The notes: generated by a model not told the origin, from the sequence alone. Positions 1 through 11,145 are shown, counted from the stretch's first letter. The stretch: DNA of 64,000 nucleotides from Erythrobacteraceae bacterium CFH 75059 (GCA_004331795.1 SJSR01000007.1:22062-86061); one strand, 5' to 3'. A program made the numbers and translations.

Positions 1-73
1 CGCGGTTGAAATAGGCGCCCGCCTCGCCCGGACGCGGCGCGGGTGGCGCGGAGGGGCGCGGATCGCTGGCCAT
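1..73 (-). CDS. partial gene, probable VirB8 N-terminus
   Basis: Only the first 24 codons are inside the window; the gene runs off the left edge. It reads MASDPRPSAPPAPRPGEAGA followed by YFNR, a Pro/Ala-rich cytoplasmic start leading into a Tyr-Phe segment. VirB8 proteins begin with a short cytoplasmic stretch of this kind (tyrosine-rich helix before a single membrane span), and VirB8 is the one core T4SS inner-membrane part missing from the otherwise complete operon just upstream. An in-frame ATG further upstream (about 131) is an alternative start. The VirB8 assignment is inference from position and a very short sequence. Confidence 0.4.
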   Translation of the reverse strand, partial: MASDPRPSAPPAPRPGEAGAYFNR

Positions 74-163
74 GGTGCCGTTTATCGGTCTCGGCAAGCC
101 GCTGCGCAAGGGAGTGACGAAGCCGCACATGCGGTGGCGCACCGCGCAGCGCCGTTGCCGCGG

Positions 164-1195
164 TCAGCCGGGCTTGCGCACCAGGGCGCGGCTCTCGGCG
201 ATCTGGGTGATGGTGCGGCGTCCCTGCTCATCCCGGCCCAGCTGCACCAGCACGTCGATCACGCTGGTGGCATAGGTGATGGTGTCGGCCCGCGACAGGC
301 CGATGCCGGTCTGCATGACCATGAGCGCCAGCTGCTCCAGCGCCCCGGTGAGCGAGTTGGCGTGGATGGTGGAGAAGCTTCCCGGATGGCCGGTGTTGAT
401 CGCCCTGAGAAAGCTGACGCTTTCGGCGCCGCGCAGTTCGCCGAGCACGATCCGGTCCGGTCTGAGACGAAGGGCCGCCTGCAGCAGCTCGTTGGCCGTG
501 ACCTTGGCCTCGCCCAGCTCGCCCTTCACCGCCACCAGCCCGGCGCCGTTCTCGCCCGGCAGCCGCAGCTCGGGCGTGTCCTCGACGAGGATCACCCGTT
601 CGTGCGCCGGGATCTCACCCAGCATGGCGTTGAGGAAGGTGGTCTTTCCGGTCGAGGTTCCGCCGGAGATCAGGATGGTGCGCCGCTGCCGGATGGCTTC
701 GCGCAGATAGGCGATCGGCTGCGCGTTCGGGTCCGGCAGCTGCGGACGCGGTCGCGGCGAGAGCGGACCGGCATCGTAGGCATCCAGCGTCAGGTCCAGC
801 CGCCGGTGCCGGCGGATCGCCATCACCCAGTGCCGCCGCGACGCCGGCGGTCCGCAGAACTGCACCCGCGCGCCGTCCGGCAAGGTCGCGCCCAGCAGCG
901 GGTGCTCGCGGTTGATCCCCTGATGGCTGACCCGCGCCACCTGCTCGGCAAGCCGCTGGACCAGCTGATCCGTCACCGCCTCGCGCCGGTGCCGCCGCAT
1001 GCCGCCCGAAGCGGCGTCCTCCACCCACACCTCTCCGGGGCGGTTGACGATGATTTCCGTCACGGTGTCCCGCTCGAGCCACTCGCGGAACGGTGCGAGA
1101 TAGGCGTCGAGGTAGACGGAGCGCTCCGCCACGGAAAGGGCGGAGCCGCTCCGGTCTTCCGGGTCGCGCGGTCCGATCGGCGAGATGCTTGCCAC
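164..1195 (-). CDS. virB11: VirB11-type secretion ATPase
   Basis: Hexameric traffic ATPase at the cytoplasmic base of a type IV secretion system. The 343-residue protein has the family N-terminal domain (VTEIIVNRPGEVWVE near residue 45), a Walker A GGTSTGKT at 178-185, the acidic VEDTPEL box near 204, a Walker B region at about 248-256 and the His box TGHPGSFSTIHANS at 268-281. The start is GTG at 1195, 13 bases after the virB10 stop, with no strong ribosome site, so translation is probably coupled to virB10. It is the last complete gene of the T4SS operon in the window. The family identity is clear; the transported substrate is unknown. Confidence 0.93.
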   Translation of the reverse strand: MASISPIGPRDPEDRSGSALSVAERSVYLDAYLAPFREWLERDTVTEIIVNRPGEVWVEDAASGGMRRHRREAVTDQLVQRLAEQVARVSHQGINREHPLLGATLPDGARVQFCGPPASRRHWVMAIRRHRRLDLTLDAYDAGPLSPRPRPQLPDPNAQPIAYLREAIRQRRTILISGGTSTGKTTFLNAMLGEIPAHERVILVEDTPELRLPGENGAGLVAVKGELGEAKVTANELLQAALRLRPDRIVLGELRGAESVSFLRAINTGHPGSFSTIHANSLTGALEQLALMVMQTGIGLSRADTITYATSVIDVLVQLGRDEQGRRTITQIAESRALVRKPG

Positions 1196-1208
1196 GACGT
1201 GCGGTCGC

Positions 1209-2366
1209 TCAGTTCCGCGTCACATCGGTGAAGTTGAGATCGCGCGCGGTGAAGATGCGGATCGGCTCGCCCTGACGCACCCGAACGGTGGGACCGATCT
1301 GGCCGTCCGCCTGCGCCGCCGCCGCCGCCGCGCTCTGCCCGCCGCCCATGACGACGGACGCCCCGCCGCCCGCGATGGTGCTGAGGCCGCCGACCACCGA
1401 CAGCAGCATCGCCGAGCCGAAGCGCTGGAAGAAGTTCGACCGCACCTCGCCGCGAAGGCCAGTGCTGCCGTCAAATCCCACTGCCGGCGAGGCAAGGTTG
1501 ACCGACGCTCCGTCCGGGCGGATCAGCCGGGTCCAGATCACATAGGCGCGGCGCTGGCCGTTCTGCAGGCCGGACTGATACTGCCCGATCAGGCGCGACG
1601 ACCGGGGCACGAGCACGTTGGAGCCGTCGAAGCTGCGCACGTCCTGGCTGACCACCGCCCGCACATAGCCGGGCACGTTGGTGTCGATGGCGGTCTCCAG
1701 CACCGCGGGGATGAGAGTGCCCTGCGTGATGGTCGTCGACGGGTCGGTCATCGGGGTGGCGCGGGCCGGGCCACCGCCCACGCCGCCGACGCGGCTGGCG
1801 AAATCGCCGGCGGCATTGCCGGGAGCGGTGGCCGCCGCCTCGGGCGACAGGCCGGCCGTGCCCGCCTCGCCCGACATTGGCGCCGCACTGCCGTCGAACA
1901 CCATGGTCGGGCTGGCGAGGCTGTTCGCCTGCGGCATGGCGCCCGGGGCCGGCGGGCTGGCGTAGACCGGCGCGGGTGCCGGATCGGCCATCACCGGCGC
2001 TGGGGCATAGCCGGCGGTGCCGGGCTGCGGCGGCACCACGGTCACGTCGGCGGGAGCAGCCGGCTGGGCGATGACCGCCTGCGCCGGGTCGCCGGCCGGA
2101 GCTTGTCCGCCGACCCCCTGCGGCTGCTCGAGGCGTGCCGAGCTCATGCTCCACAGGGTGACGAGGCCCAGCCCGGCGACGAGGGCGATGCCTGCCACCA
2201 TCCCGAGCCCGTCGGACCGCCCGCGCCGCTGCGTGACCGCCGGATAGGCATACGCAGTGCGACTGGCGAAATCGATGATCTCGGCGCTTTCGCTTTCGCG
2301 CGGGTCGCCCTCGGTTTCAGGCGCGAGAGCGATGCCCCGGCTCTTCAGCTTGGTGGCCATGCGCAT
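1209..2366 (-). CDS. virB10: VirB10/TrbI family T4SS protein
   Basis: VirB10 spans both membranes and links the cytoplasmic ATPases to the outer-membrane pore. The chosen ATG at 2366 shares a base with the virB9 stop (TGATG overlap), giving 385 residues; a second ATG lies two codons in. A single transmembrane segment sits at about residues 54-75, followed by a Pro/Ala-rich periplasmic stretch and a C-terminal TrbI domain. Near the C-terminus the segment FFQRFGSAMLLSVVGG is the amphipathic antenna region expected in this family. A longer reading upstream would overlap virB9 and shows no family similarity, so it was rejected. Confidence 0.93.
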   Translation of the reverse strand: MRMATKLKSRGIALAPETEGDPRESESAEIIDFASRTAYAYPAVTQRRGRSDGLGMVAGIALVAGLGLVTLWSMSSARLEQPQGVGGQAPAGDPAQAVIAQPAAPADVTVVPPQPGTAGYAPAPVMADPAPAPVYASPPAPGAMPQANSLASPTMVFDGSAAPMSGEAGTAGLSPEAAATAPGNAAGDFASRVGGVGGGPARATPMTDPSTTITQGTLIPAVLETAIDTNVPGYVRAVVSQDVRSFDGSNVLVPRSSRLIGQYQSGLQNGQRRAYVIWTRLIRPDGASVNLASPAVGFDGSTGLRGEVRSNFFQRFGSAMLLSVVGGLSTIAGGGASVVMGGGQSAAAAAAQADGQIGPTVRVRQGEPIRIFTARDLNFTDVTRN

Positions 2367-3241
2367 CAGAACATTTCCCTCCATTCCGGCTCGATCCGCG
2401 CGGCAGCCGCCATCGCCGCCGCTTCGGTGCGCCGCGCGCGCGCCTCGGCCTCGCGCACGGGCAGGGGCTTGCCGCCATAGCTCAGCGTAGCGTGAGCCCG
2501 ACCGGACCGGAACACCAGCGCAGCCGGGACGCCCTCGACGACAACCGTGTCTCCGCGCACGCTGAAGTTCACCGGCCCTTCCGTCTTGCCGTCCTCCGCC
2601 AGCATCAGGATGGCGGGCACATCGCGCCCGGACGGCCAGGTCAGGAAGGTCGACTGCCCGTCGTCGAACACCCGTTCCGGCAGCAGCCGGCGATCGCCCT
2701 TCGTTGCCCACGCGAAGTTGAGCGCCGCCGGGTCGACCGTCTCAGGGGGCGCCGCGGCTTCCGCCGCCGTGTTCTGCGCAGGCGCAGCCTCGGCCAGCAG
2801 CCTCGCCGATGCGCGCGTTCCGGCCGGCGGCTCGGGATAGTCGAAGTTCAGGACGTAGACGGGCCGCCCCGTGTTGCCGGCCACCAGATCGAAGAAATAG
2901 GTGCGCAGGTTGGTGACCACCGTCATGTTGGTCGCCGCATTGGTTTCCAGCGGCTTGATGAACAGGAGATTGGCACGCTTGTTGGGTGTCACCTGCCAGG
3001 CGTTGCTGTCGCCGATGGCGACGTTTTCGATCCGCTCGTCCTCGGCGAAGCGGATGGTCGCCTGCACTTTGACGCGGCCACGGATCTGGACCACCTCGTC
3101 CGGGTTGTAGCGCACCGTCACGAGACGGCTGTCCTGGGCATGCGCGGGGGCGGCCGTCAGCACAGCTGCGCCCGCGAGCAGCGCGGCGCAGCCGGCCGCG
3201 GTGAGGCGCCGGCCGCCGGGAATCCTGCGGCGGGTGATCAT
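2366..3241 (-). CDS. virB9: VirB9 T4SS outer-membrane core protein
   Basis: VirB9 forms the outer-membrane ring of the T4SS core with VirB10 and, usually, the lipoprotein VirB7. The 291-residue product starts with a cleavable signal peptide (twin arginines, hydrophobic run, APAHAQ near residue 36). It continues with the typical VirB9 N-domain (VRYNPDEVVQIRGR) and ends in the C-terminal beta domain. Its ATG overlaps the virB6 stop (ATGA). No VirB7-like lipoprotein was found beside it, so ring assembly here may not need one or the partner may be encoded elsewhere. Confidence 0.92.
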   Translation of the reverse strand: MITRRRIPGGRRLTAAGCAALLAGAAVLTAAPAHAQDSRLVTVRYNPDEVVQIRGRVKVQATIRFAEDERIENVAIGDSNAWQVTPNKRANLLFIKPLETNAATNMTVVTNLRTYFFDLVAGNTGRPVYVLNFDYPEPPAGTRASARLLAEAAPAQNTAAEAAAPPETVDPAALNFAWATKGDRRLLPERVFDDGQSTFLTWPSGRDVPAILMLAEDGKTEGPVNFSVRGDTVVVEGVPAALVFRSGRAHATLSYGGKPLPVREAEARARRTEAAAMAAAARIEPEWREMF

Positions 3242-4419
3242 CGTATCTTCTCCAGGTTGCGGATGTTGGCCGGCTTGAAGCGGCTGCCGATGCCCTGCGC
3301 ACGCAGCGGCGCAATCGCCGGAGTGGCAGCGCCGCCGGCGGGAGTGGCGGTATGGATCCGCACGTCGCGGCGCGTGGCGAAGCCGCCGCTTGCAGCGCCG
3401 CTCGTGTCGTTGGCCGCGGCCGCCACCGGGATCGCGCTGACATCAAGGCGCCGCGAGGCGGCGATGGTGGCCGAGGTGGTGGCGGCGAGCTGCGCCGCCG
3501 GGGGCAACGCAGCCGGCGCCGGCGCAGGTGCCACCAGTGACCCCGGCGCTGCCGCCGACGGGACGGACTGTCGCGCCAGCCCGAACACCGTCCAGCCGGA
3601 CACCATGGTCGCGGCGGTCCTGAGCACCAGCACCATCAGCGCCACGTGCACCGCGCCGATGAGGAAGAACGCCGCCGCCGCCTGCGGATTGATCTGCCCC
3701 GGCGGCTGCGCCAGCGCGCTCAGCACCGGCACCGCCAGCTCGAGCATGACCCCGCCGCCAAGAACGGCGAACAGGGGGGTGAGCGCGAGCATCACCACGC
3801 CTTTCAGCCAGCCCGCGAACAGACCGCGCGTGCCTTCGAACAAGGCCATCACGACGAACACCGGACCCAGCGCGACCAGCACCGCCAACGCGATCCGCGC
3901 CGTGACGAGCACTCCCACCGTTCCGAGCAGCAGCAGCATGGCGCCAAGCCACAGCAGCCCGGCAGGCGAGAAGGCGGAGATGTCCGTCTGCCCTCCGCTC
4001 GCGGTCTGCACCGCGGCGAAGACGATGTCGATCTTGTCGCCAAAGGTCTGGGTCGCGGACCCCCTGTCGCCGGTGACCATGCTGGCAAGGTAGTCCGGCG
4101 CCTGGACCGCAAGGTTCCAGACGACCGAATGGAAGGCCACCCAGCTGGTCGCGAACGTCACCACCAGCCCCAGCGTCATCATGCGCGGCGTCAGCGAGCG
4201 CACCGACAGGCTCGACCGGCCGAGCAGCAGCTGGATGGCGAAGAAGGCGATGAACAGGGTCAGCAGGATGGTGAGCGCCGTGCCCAGCCCCCCGCCGCTG
4301 GCGAACAGTCGCCCGAAGGCCTGCGCGGCGAACTGGTTGGCGACACAGTCGACGGCCTGCAGGCTCGCCGACACGCCCAGCCCGACATTGTCGAGCGCCT
4401 GCTGGCACCCGGCGCTCAT
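3238..4419 (-). CDS. virB6: VirB6/TrbL inner-membrane T4SS protein
   Basis: Polytopic inner-membrane channel component. With the ATG at 4419, which overlaps the virB4 stop (ATGA), the protein has 393 residues and begins MSAGCQQALDNVGLG. It has about six hydrophobic segments between residues 55 and 290 and a Pro/Ala-rich hydrophilic C-terminal tail, the usual VirB6 layout. The longer open frame extending to 4926 lies entirely within virB4 and is not coding. Start choice rests on the overlap pattern seen at almost every junction of this operon. Confidence 0.9.
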   Translation of the reverse strand: MSAGCQQALDNVGLGVSASLQAVDCVANQFAAQAFGRLFASGGGLGTALTILLTLFIAFFAIQLLLGRSSLSVRSLTPRMMTLGLVVTFATSWVAFHSVVWNLAVQAPDYLASMVTGDRGSATQTFGDKIDIVFAAVQTASGGQTDISAFSPAGLLWLGAMLLLLGTVGVLVTARIALAVLVALGPVFVVMALFEGTRGLFAGWLKGVVMLALTPLFAVLGGGVMLELAVPVLSALAQPPGQINPQAAAAFFLIGAVHVALMVLVLRTAATMVSGWTVFGLARQSVPSAAAPGSLVAPAPAPAALPPAAQLAATTSATIAASRRLDVSAIPVAAAANDTSGAASGGFATRRDVRIHTATPAGGAATPAIAPLRAQGIGSRFKPANIRNLEKIR

Positions 4420-6851
4420 TCCGCCGCCATCCGGTTGCGGTAGAGGCTCAGATCGGCCAGCGTGTCCTCGAACCCGCCGGGCCAGGCGTGGCCGGTCAGC
4501 GCCGGAAACCAGTCGGCCGGGCTGTCGCCGACCGCCTCGCGAAGCAGGTCGAGACGCCGCACGGCGCTCTCGCGGCCCGACAGCAGGGTTAGAACCTCCG
4601 GCGCACCCGAAAGGTCGAGGCGCACTACGACGCTGGCATCGGGCTGGCGGACGAGGAAGCAGCGGCTGTGCGCCGGCAGGGTGCGGATCAGCGCCAGCTC
4701 GTGCTGCGTCAGGCCGAAGCCGTCGCAGTAGTCCTCGGGACGCGCCCGGCTGTTGGGCAGGAAGATCATGGTCGCGGTCTGCTCCACCAGCGCCGTGGAG
4801 ATGCGGCTGTCCAGCGCATCGCGCGCCGACTGGGTGGCGAACCCGACCAGGGCGTTGCGCTTGCGCAGCGTCTTGAGCCAGTCGCGGATGCGGGCGGCGA
4901 ACACCTCGTCGTCGAGCGCCTTCCACCCTTCGTCGATGAGGATCATCGTCGGCTGTCCGTCCAGCCGCTCGTCAATGCGGTGGAACAGGTACATCATGGT
5001 CGGCGTGCGCAGCTTCGGGTTTTCCAGCAGCGCCGTCATGTCGAAACCGAGCACGCGGTTCGACAGGTCCAGCTCGTCGCGGGCGTTGTCGAACAGCCAG
5101 CCATGCTCGCCCTCGCCGATCCAGGCGGACAGCCGGTCGGCCAGGTCGCCCGGCTGCGGCCGCCGCGCGCCGGCGAGCAGCTCGCGGAAATGACGCAGGC
5201 GCCGCAGCGCGCCGTCATTCGCATAGGCGGCATCGACGGCGCCGGCGATAAGAGCATCCTCTTCCGGTCCGCTCGCCTGGAGCAGCACGCCAAGCCACTG
5301 GCGCAGGAAGGCACGGTTCGCCGCGCTGTCCGGCAATGCCAGCGGATTGAAGCCCGACGGCTCGCCGGCGCGGATCGCATCGTAATGGCCGCCGATGCCG
5401 CGGATGAACAGCTCCGCACCGCGATCCTTGTCGAACAGGATGGTGCGGGGACGGAACTTCTGGGCCTGGGCGGCGAGGAAGTTCATCACCACCGTCTTGC
5501 CCGAGCCGGACGGCCCGATGACCGAGAAGTTGCCGAGGTCGCCGTGGTGGAAGTTGAAAAAGAACGGCGTCGCGCTGGTGGTCTCGAGCAGGGTCACGGC
5601 CTCGCCCCAGTGGTTGCCGCTCGCCTGCCCGAGGGCAAAGCCGTGCAGCGAACCGAAACTCGCCATGTTGGCCGAGGAAATCAGGGCGCGGCGCACGAGA
5701 TAGCTTTCATTGCCGGGAAATTGTCCCCAGAACGCCGGTTCGAGATTGGTGTCCTCGCGCACTGCGATCGCCCCGGTGTCGGCGAGCGCCGCGGCGCAGG
5801 CGGCCACGGCCTCGTCGAGCCGCTCGAGCATGCTCTCGCGCACGAGCACCGACAGGTGGTGATCACCGAACCCGACGCCGCCGCTGCCCAGCGCGTCGCG
5901 CGCGGCAAGCATGTCGCTGCGTTCGGCGCGGGCTTCTTCGTCCGCCGAGCGCAGCCGCCGCAGCGCAAGATCCATGCGCTCGCGCGCCGTCTGCCGCTCG
6001 GTCGGCGCATAGCTTTCGGTGACCACCATCTCGTAAGGCAGCCGCAGCAGCGCATCGAGGAGGCCCGGCGACGTGGCATCCGGATAGTCCTTCAGCCCGA
6101 GAATGGCGGCAAAGCCCGGCCCGCCCGAGCCGCGCAGCTCCATCGCGTCCAGTCCGAAGCTGGCGCGCTTGTAAGGCAGCATGGCGCCGATGTCCGTGTC
6201 GTCCGCGGGCCGGCGCACGGGCCGCATCTCGCCGTTGTAAAGCGCCGACAGCAGCTCCAGCATCTCAGAATACGGACGATCGCCGCTGCCCTCGTAGTCA
6301 CCGAGGAGCTGCGCGCCATAAGCAGACAGGGACGCGACGATCCCCGTGGCCGCGGCCTTGAGCGCGCGCAGGTCGCGGGGGTCGGCTTCGGCCGCCGCAT
6401 CGGCGCGGCGGCGTTTCAGCGCCTTGCCGGCGCGCTCGGCCAAACCCGCCTTGCCGCGCGCCGGCCGGCGGACGAGGGTGACGAACTGGTCGTTGATGAA
6501 CAGTGCGCCCGCGCCCAGCCGCTCGCGCCAGCGCTGATCGATGTGGCGGCTCACCGGGTCGGGGAACGCCGCGTCCAGCTCCACCTCCACCTTGCGCCGG
6601 ATCACATGGTGGTAGAGCACGAAGCGCGCGTCCAGCGTCGAGCGCAGCATCACCTCGCGGCTCGCGGCGTGGGCGTTCAGCGCCTCGCTGTCCTCGGTCT
6701 CGAACAGCAGGCCGGGAACCTGCACCGACATCATCAGCGACCCGTCGCGCAGGAGCACGGTGTGCTGGTCCACCAGCCGCGCATAGGGCAGGCGATCGCC
6801 CGCGCGGGCTTCCTTGGCGCTCCACGCTGCGGCCCCGAGAAACTTCTTCAT
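4416..6851 (-). CDS. virB4: VirB4 T4SS ATPase
   Basis: Large ATPase that energises pilus assembly and substrate transfer. The 811-residue protein begins MKKFLGAAAWSAKEARAGD, a normal VirB4 N-terminus, and a GGGGA-type ribosome site lies about 9 bases ahead of this ATG; an in-frame start at 6884 would add 11 unlikely residues. The P-loop GPSGSGKT is near residue 445. The C-terminal half has the Walker B-like ILIDEGWKALDDE and the CagE/TrbE/VirB fold. It sits between virB3 and virB6 in the classical order. Confidence 0.95.
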   Translation of the reverse strand: MKKFLGAAAWSAKEARAGDRLPYARLVDQHTVLLRDGSLMMSVQVPGLLFETEDSEALNAHAASREVMLRSTLDARFVLYHHVIRRKVEVELDAAFPDPVSRHIDQRWRERLGAGALFINDQFVTLVRRPARGKAGLAERAGKALKRRRADAAAEADPRDLRALKAAATGIVASLSAYGAQLLGDYEGSGDRPYSEMLELLSALYNGEMRPVRRPADDTDIGAMLPYKRASFGLDAMELRGSGGPGFAAILGLKDYPDATSPGLLDALLRLPYEMVVTESYAPTERQTARERMDLALRRLRSADEEARAERSDMLAARDALGSGGVGFGDHHLSVLVRESMLERLDEAVAACAAALADTGAIAVREDTNLEPAFWGQFPGNESYLVRRALISSANMASFGSLHGFALGQASGNHWGEAVTLLETTSATPFFFNFHHGDLGNFSVIGPSGSGKTVVMNFLAAQAQKFRPRTILFDKDRGAELFIRGIGGHYDAIRAGEPSGFNPLALPDSAANRAFLRQWLGVLLQASGPEEDALIAGAVDAAYANDGALRRLRHFRELLAGARRPQPGDLADRLSAWIGEGEHGWLFDNARDELDLSNRVLGFDMTALLENPKLRTPTMMYLFHRIDERLDGQPTMILIDEGWKALDDEVFAARIRDWLKTLRKRNALVGFATQSARDALDSRISTALVEQTATMIFLPNSRARPEDYCDGFGLTQHELALIRTLPAHSRCFLVRQPDASVVVRLDLSGAPEVLTLLSGRESAVRRLDLLREAVGDSPADWFPALTGHAWPGGFEDTLADLSLYRNRMAAE

Positions 6852-6887
6852 TGGCCAGGTTCCCCGTGACGCGCGCAGGTGCAAGGT

Positions 6888-7172
6888 TCACGCCGCATAG
6901 CTGTTGCAACCCCAGTGCTTCCAGTTCCGGACGCGCGGGCATTTCGACACCTTGGTCAGCCAGAGATCGAACACGCGCGGCTCCCGCAGGCACGCGAAGT
7001 AGCCGATGACATGGATCACCAGCGCCCCGAGCAGCGCGTAGAAGCTGCCGGTGATCAGGAACAGCTCGGTCGTCACCAGGGCGTTGATGATGAAGAAATT
7101 GTACGTGACACCGGCGAACATCTGCGGCCGCGTCAACGCGCGGTGCACGGGATGGCGGACAAGCGCCGTCAC
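6888..7172 (-). CDS. virB3: VirB3 T4SS protein
   Basis: Small inner-membrane T4SS component that works with VirB4. The 94-residue product starts at GTG 7172, four bases inside the virB2 stop region (sequence TGAGGTG), giving VTALVRHPVHRALTRPQMFAG, which is the conserved VirB3 start. Two hydrophobic segments follow at about residues 25-65. A start at 7220 was rejected because it overlaps virB2 for 46 bases and adds unrelated residues. The C-terminus is rich in Lys, Arg and Cys. Confidence 0.9.
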   Translation of the reverse strand: MTALVRHPVHRALTRPQMFAGVTYNFFIINALVTTELFLITGSFYALLGALVIHVIGYFACLREPRVFDLWLTKVSKCPRVRNWKHWGCNSYAA

Positions 7173-7173
7173 C

Positions 7174-7491
7174 TCACCCTCCCGACGCGCTCTGGATGCC
7201 GGCCACGATGGTGCCGGCACCGAACAGGATGAAGACGCCGATGATGACCGTGGCTCCGAAGCGCCAGTTCATGCGCCCGGTCAGCATCATGAAACCGACC
7301 GCCGCGACGGCCATCACCGCCACCGCCGTCGCGACATTGCCGAGCAACGTGCCCTGAAGCCAGCTCAGCGCATTGACGATCGGCCCCGATCCTTGGGGAT
7401 CGGCCTGTGCCGACGCCGGAACCGCCATCACCGCCAGCGACACGGCGAGACCGGAGGAAAGAAGACGCTGCAACCCGTTACTCCCGTGCAT
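7174..7491 (-). CDS. virB2: VirB2/TrbC pilin
   Basis: Major pilin precursor of the T4SS. The 105-residue product has a signal sequence ending around VPASAQA (residue 30) and two long hydrophobic helices in the mature part, separated by a short polar loop (LTGRMNWRFG), the layout of TrbC/VirB2 pilins. Its ATG lies 14 bases inside the end of the upstream transglycosylase gene. A TTG six codons later, behind GGGAG, is a possible alternative start. Confidence 0.88.
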   Translation of the reverse strand: MHGSNGLQRLLSSGLAVSLAVMAVPASAQADPQGSGPIVNALSWLQGTLLGNVATAVAVMAVAAVGFMMLTGRMNWRFGATVIIGVFILFGAGTIVAGIQSASGG

Positions 7492-8086
7492 GATTGGACA
7501 AGCGGCCCATCACGGCCGCAACATAGTTTCGTGTCTCGGCAATCGCCGGGACGCCGCCGGCGCGCATGACGCGGCCGGGACCGGCGTTGTACGCCGCCAG
7601 CGCCCGTTCCAAATCGCCGTCGAAGCGGTCGATCTGCGCCCGCAGATACCGTGCCGCCCCTTCGAGATTGGCGAACGGATCGTCCGCATCCACCCCGAGC
7701 TCCCGCGCCGTGCCGGGCATGAGCTGCCCCAGACCCCGCGCGCCCTTCGGCGACACCGCCTGCGGGCGCCACCGGCTCTCCTGCCACACCAGCGCCTCGA
7801 TCAGCGCCGGGCTGAGATCGAAGCGGCGCGCCAGTTCGCGCACCTTCGCGGCGTAGACCGCCGGCACCAGCCGTTCCGCGCGCGCCGCGTCGTGTTCGGC
7901 CCGCGGGTCGACACCGCCCGGCGCCGGCGCTGCCTCGTCCGGCGCGGCCGGTAAAGGCTTCACGCCGCCCGCAACCCAGCGTGCGCCGGCGGCGTCGATC
8001 TGCAGCACGTCCGCCCGTGCCGCGGTGGAGCCCAGCACCAGCGCCGCAAGAGCTGCGGCGGCACGCCACGGCATTGCGAGAATCAT
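7478..8086 (-). CDS. virB1: VirB1-like lytic transglycosylase
   Basis: Periplasmic muramidase that opens peptidoglycan for the secretion channel. The 202-residue product has a signal peptide (hydrophobic run then STAARADV) and an SLT domain at about residues 100-200, with the catalytic Glu in WQESRW and the family motifs GLGQLMPGTA and AYNAGPG. The start ATG at 8086 follows GGAGGGG; another ATG four codons later is possible. It is the first gene of the T4SS operon. The operon promoter must lie in 8087-8283, shared with the divergent thiC, and no clear -35/-10 pair could be picked there. Confidence 0.9.
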   Translation of the reverse strand: MILAMPWRAAAALAALVLGSTAARADVLQIDAAGARWVAGGVKPLPAAPDEAAPAPGGVDPRAEHDAARAERLVPAVYAAKVRELARRFDLSPALIEALVWQESRWRPQAVSPKGARGLGQLMPGTARELGVDADDPFANLEGAARYLRAQIDRFDGDLERALAAYNAGPGRVMRAGGVPAIAETRNYVAAVMGRLSNHARE

Positions 8087-8142
8087 GACCCCTCCATGCG
8101 GTCGCATTGATACGCTTCTATGACATTAGGCTGACCATATAG

Positions 8143-10284
<2,142 letters not shown>

Positions 10285-10343
10285 CCGCTCTTGCTGGAGG
10301 AACGGTGCTGGCGTGTGACCCCGGACGCGGTGGGGATGTTGCC

Positions 10344-11000
10344 TCAGGCGGCCTGCTCGTCGCGAGCGGCCGGGACCAGCTTGCCGACAAGCGCGCGCAG
10401 TTCCGATGGCGTCGTGTGGCCGGCGACAATCTCGTGATAGCCGATGCCGGCTTTCCGCAATGCCTCCTTCTTCACCGCGTCGCGTGCCGCAGCAGATTGG
10501 CCGCGGTAGTGGCCGGTCCCCTGATACTCGAGCGCATGAACGACCTGACACTGCTCGTTCATCAGGGCGAAGTCGACCCGCTTGGAATTAATGGCGAGGA
10601 ATGCGCTCTTGTCGGAGGCGGTGAGGAATTCTCCCAGACTCACCTGCGCCATGACCTGCCATGACGGATTGCGGCCTACGACAGCCGCATCAAGGGCCTT
10701 GAACACTGCCGCCTCCGGCCTGTTCAGCAGGGGCCGCGCCTTGTACGAGGCTCGGGAAACGGCCTTCAACTGCTCGGCCGCGAGATCCGCGGCGTCGCTG
10801 TCCCTTGCAGAAGCTGCCGGGCCGGCCGACGGCGGTGGCCGTCTTCGTCCGACGCCTCTCGGCCGGCTCCGCCACGGCCGATTGCCTTCGTGCCTCCGCA
10901 TCCTTGGAGAATAGGCGATGACGCGACCGGCAACAAAGAGAATGCATAGGACGATCAGCACAAGAGACGTGTCATCAAGAACGAGTCGCGCCGTGTCCAT
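10344..11000 (-). CDS. DUF2726 protein with N-terminal membrane anchor
   Basis: From the ATG at 11000 the product has 218 residues: a single hydrophobic segment at about residues 10-30, a basic linker, then a DUF2726 domain at about 85-205. Visible domain features are NRPEAAVFKAL, the VDFALMNEQ strand and the HALEYQGTGHY strand. DUF2726 has a PD-(D/E)XK nuclease-like fold; Asp of VDFAL and Glu of LEYQG are in the right places for metal ligands, which is inference. A longer frame from a TTG at 11117 is less likely. It is a single gene pointing toward thiC, with no obvious partner. Function is not known. Confidence 0.75.
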   Translation of the reverse strand: MDTARLVLDDTSLVLIVLCILFVAGRVIAYSPRMRRHEGNRPWRSRPRGVGRRRPPPSAGPAASARDSDAADLAAEQLKAVSRASYKARPLLNRPEAAVFKALDAAVVGRNPSWQVMAQVSLGEFLTASDKSAFLAINSKRVDFALMNEQCQVVHALEYQGTGHYRGQSAAARDAVKKEALRKAGIGYHEIVAGHTTPSELRALVGKLVPAARDEQAA

Positions 11001-11119
11001 CTCCTGATCTTGGTTCAGTGCAGTTAAGAAGTTGTTGCCGTCGATCTCTACGTATGGAGATGAAGTAAAGGTGGAGGCTAACCAATGGATCGCCTTCAAG
11101 CACCTTCGTTCGAGCAACC

Positions 11120-11145
11120 GGAACGGATCGGAGCCGCTGCGCGTT
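11120..11145 (+). promoter_or_regulatory. EcfG-type general stress response promoter
   Basis: GGAAC at 11120-11124 and CGTT at 11142-11145 are separated by exactly 17 bases. GGAAC-N16/17-CGTT is the known consensus of the alphaproteobacterial general stress sigma factor EcfG. Transcription would begin about 55 bases before the csbD start, and CsbD proteins are typical stress-regulon members. Confidence 0.75.

Noticed and set aside
134..1231. Long open frames on the plus strand across the T4SS operon, and similar mirror frames over most other genes
   Set aside because: They are antisense shadows caused by high GC; they have no family similarity and lie over clear genes on the other strand.
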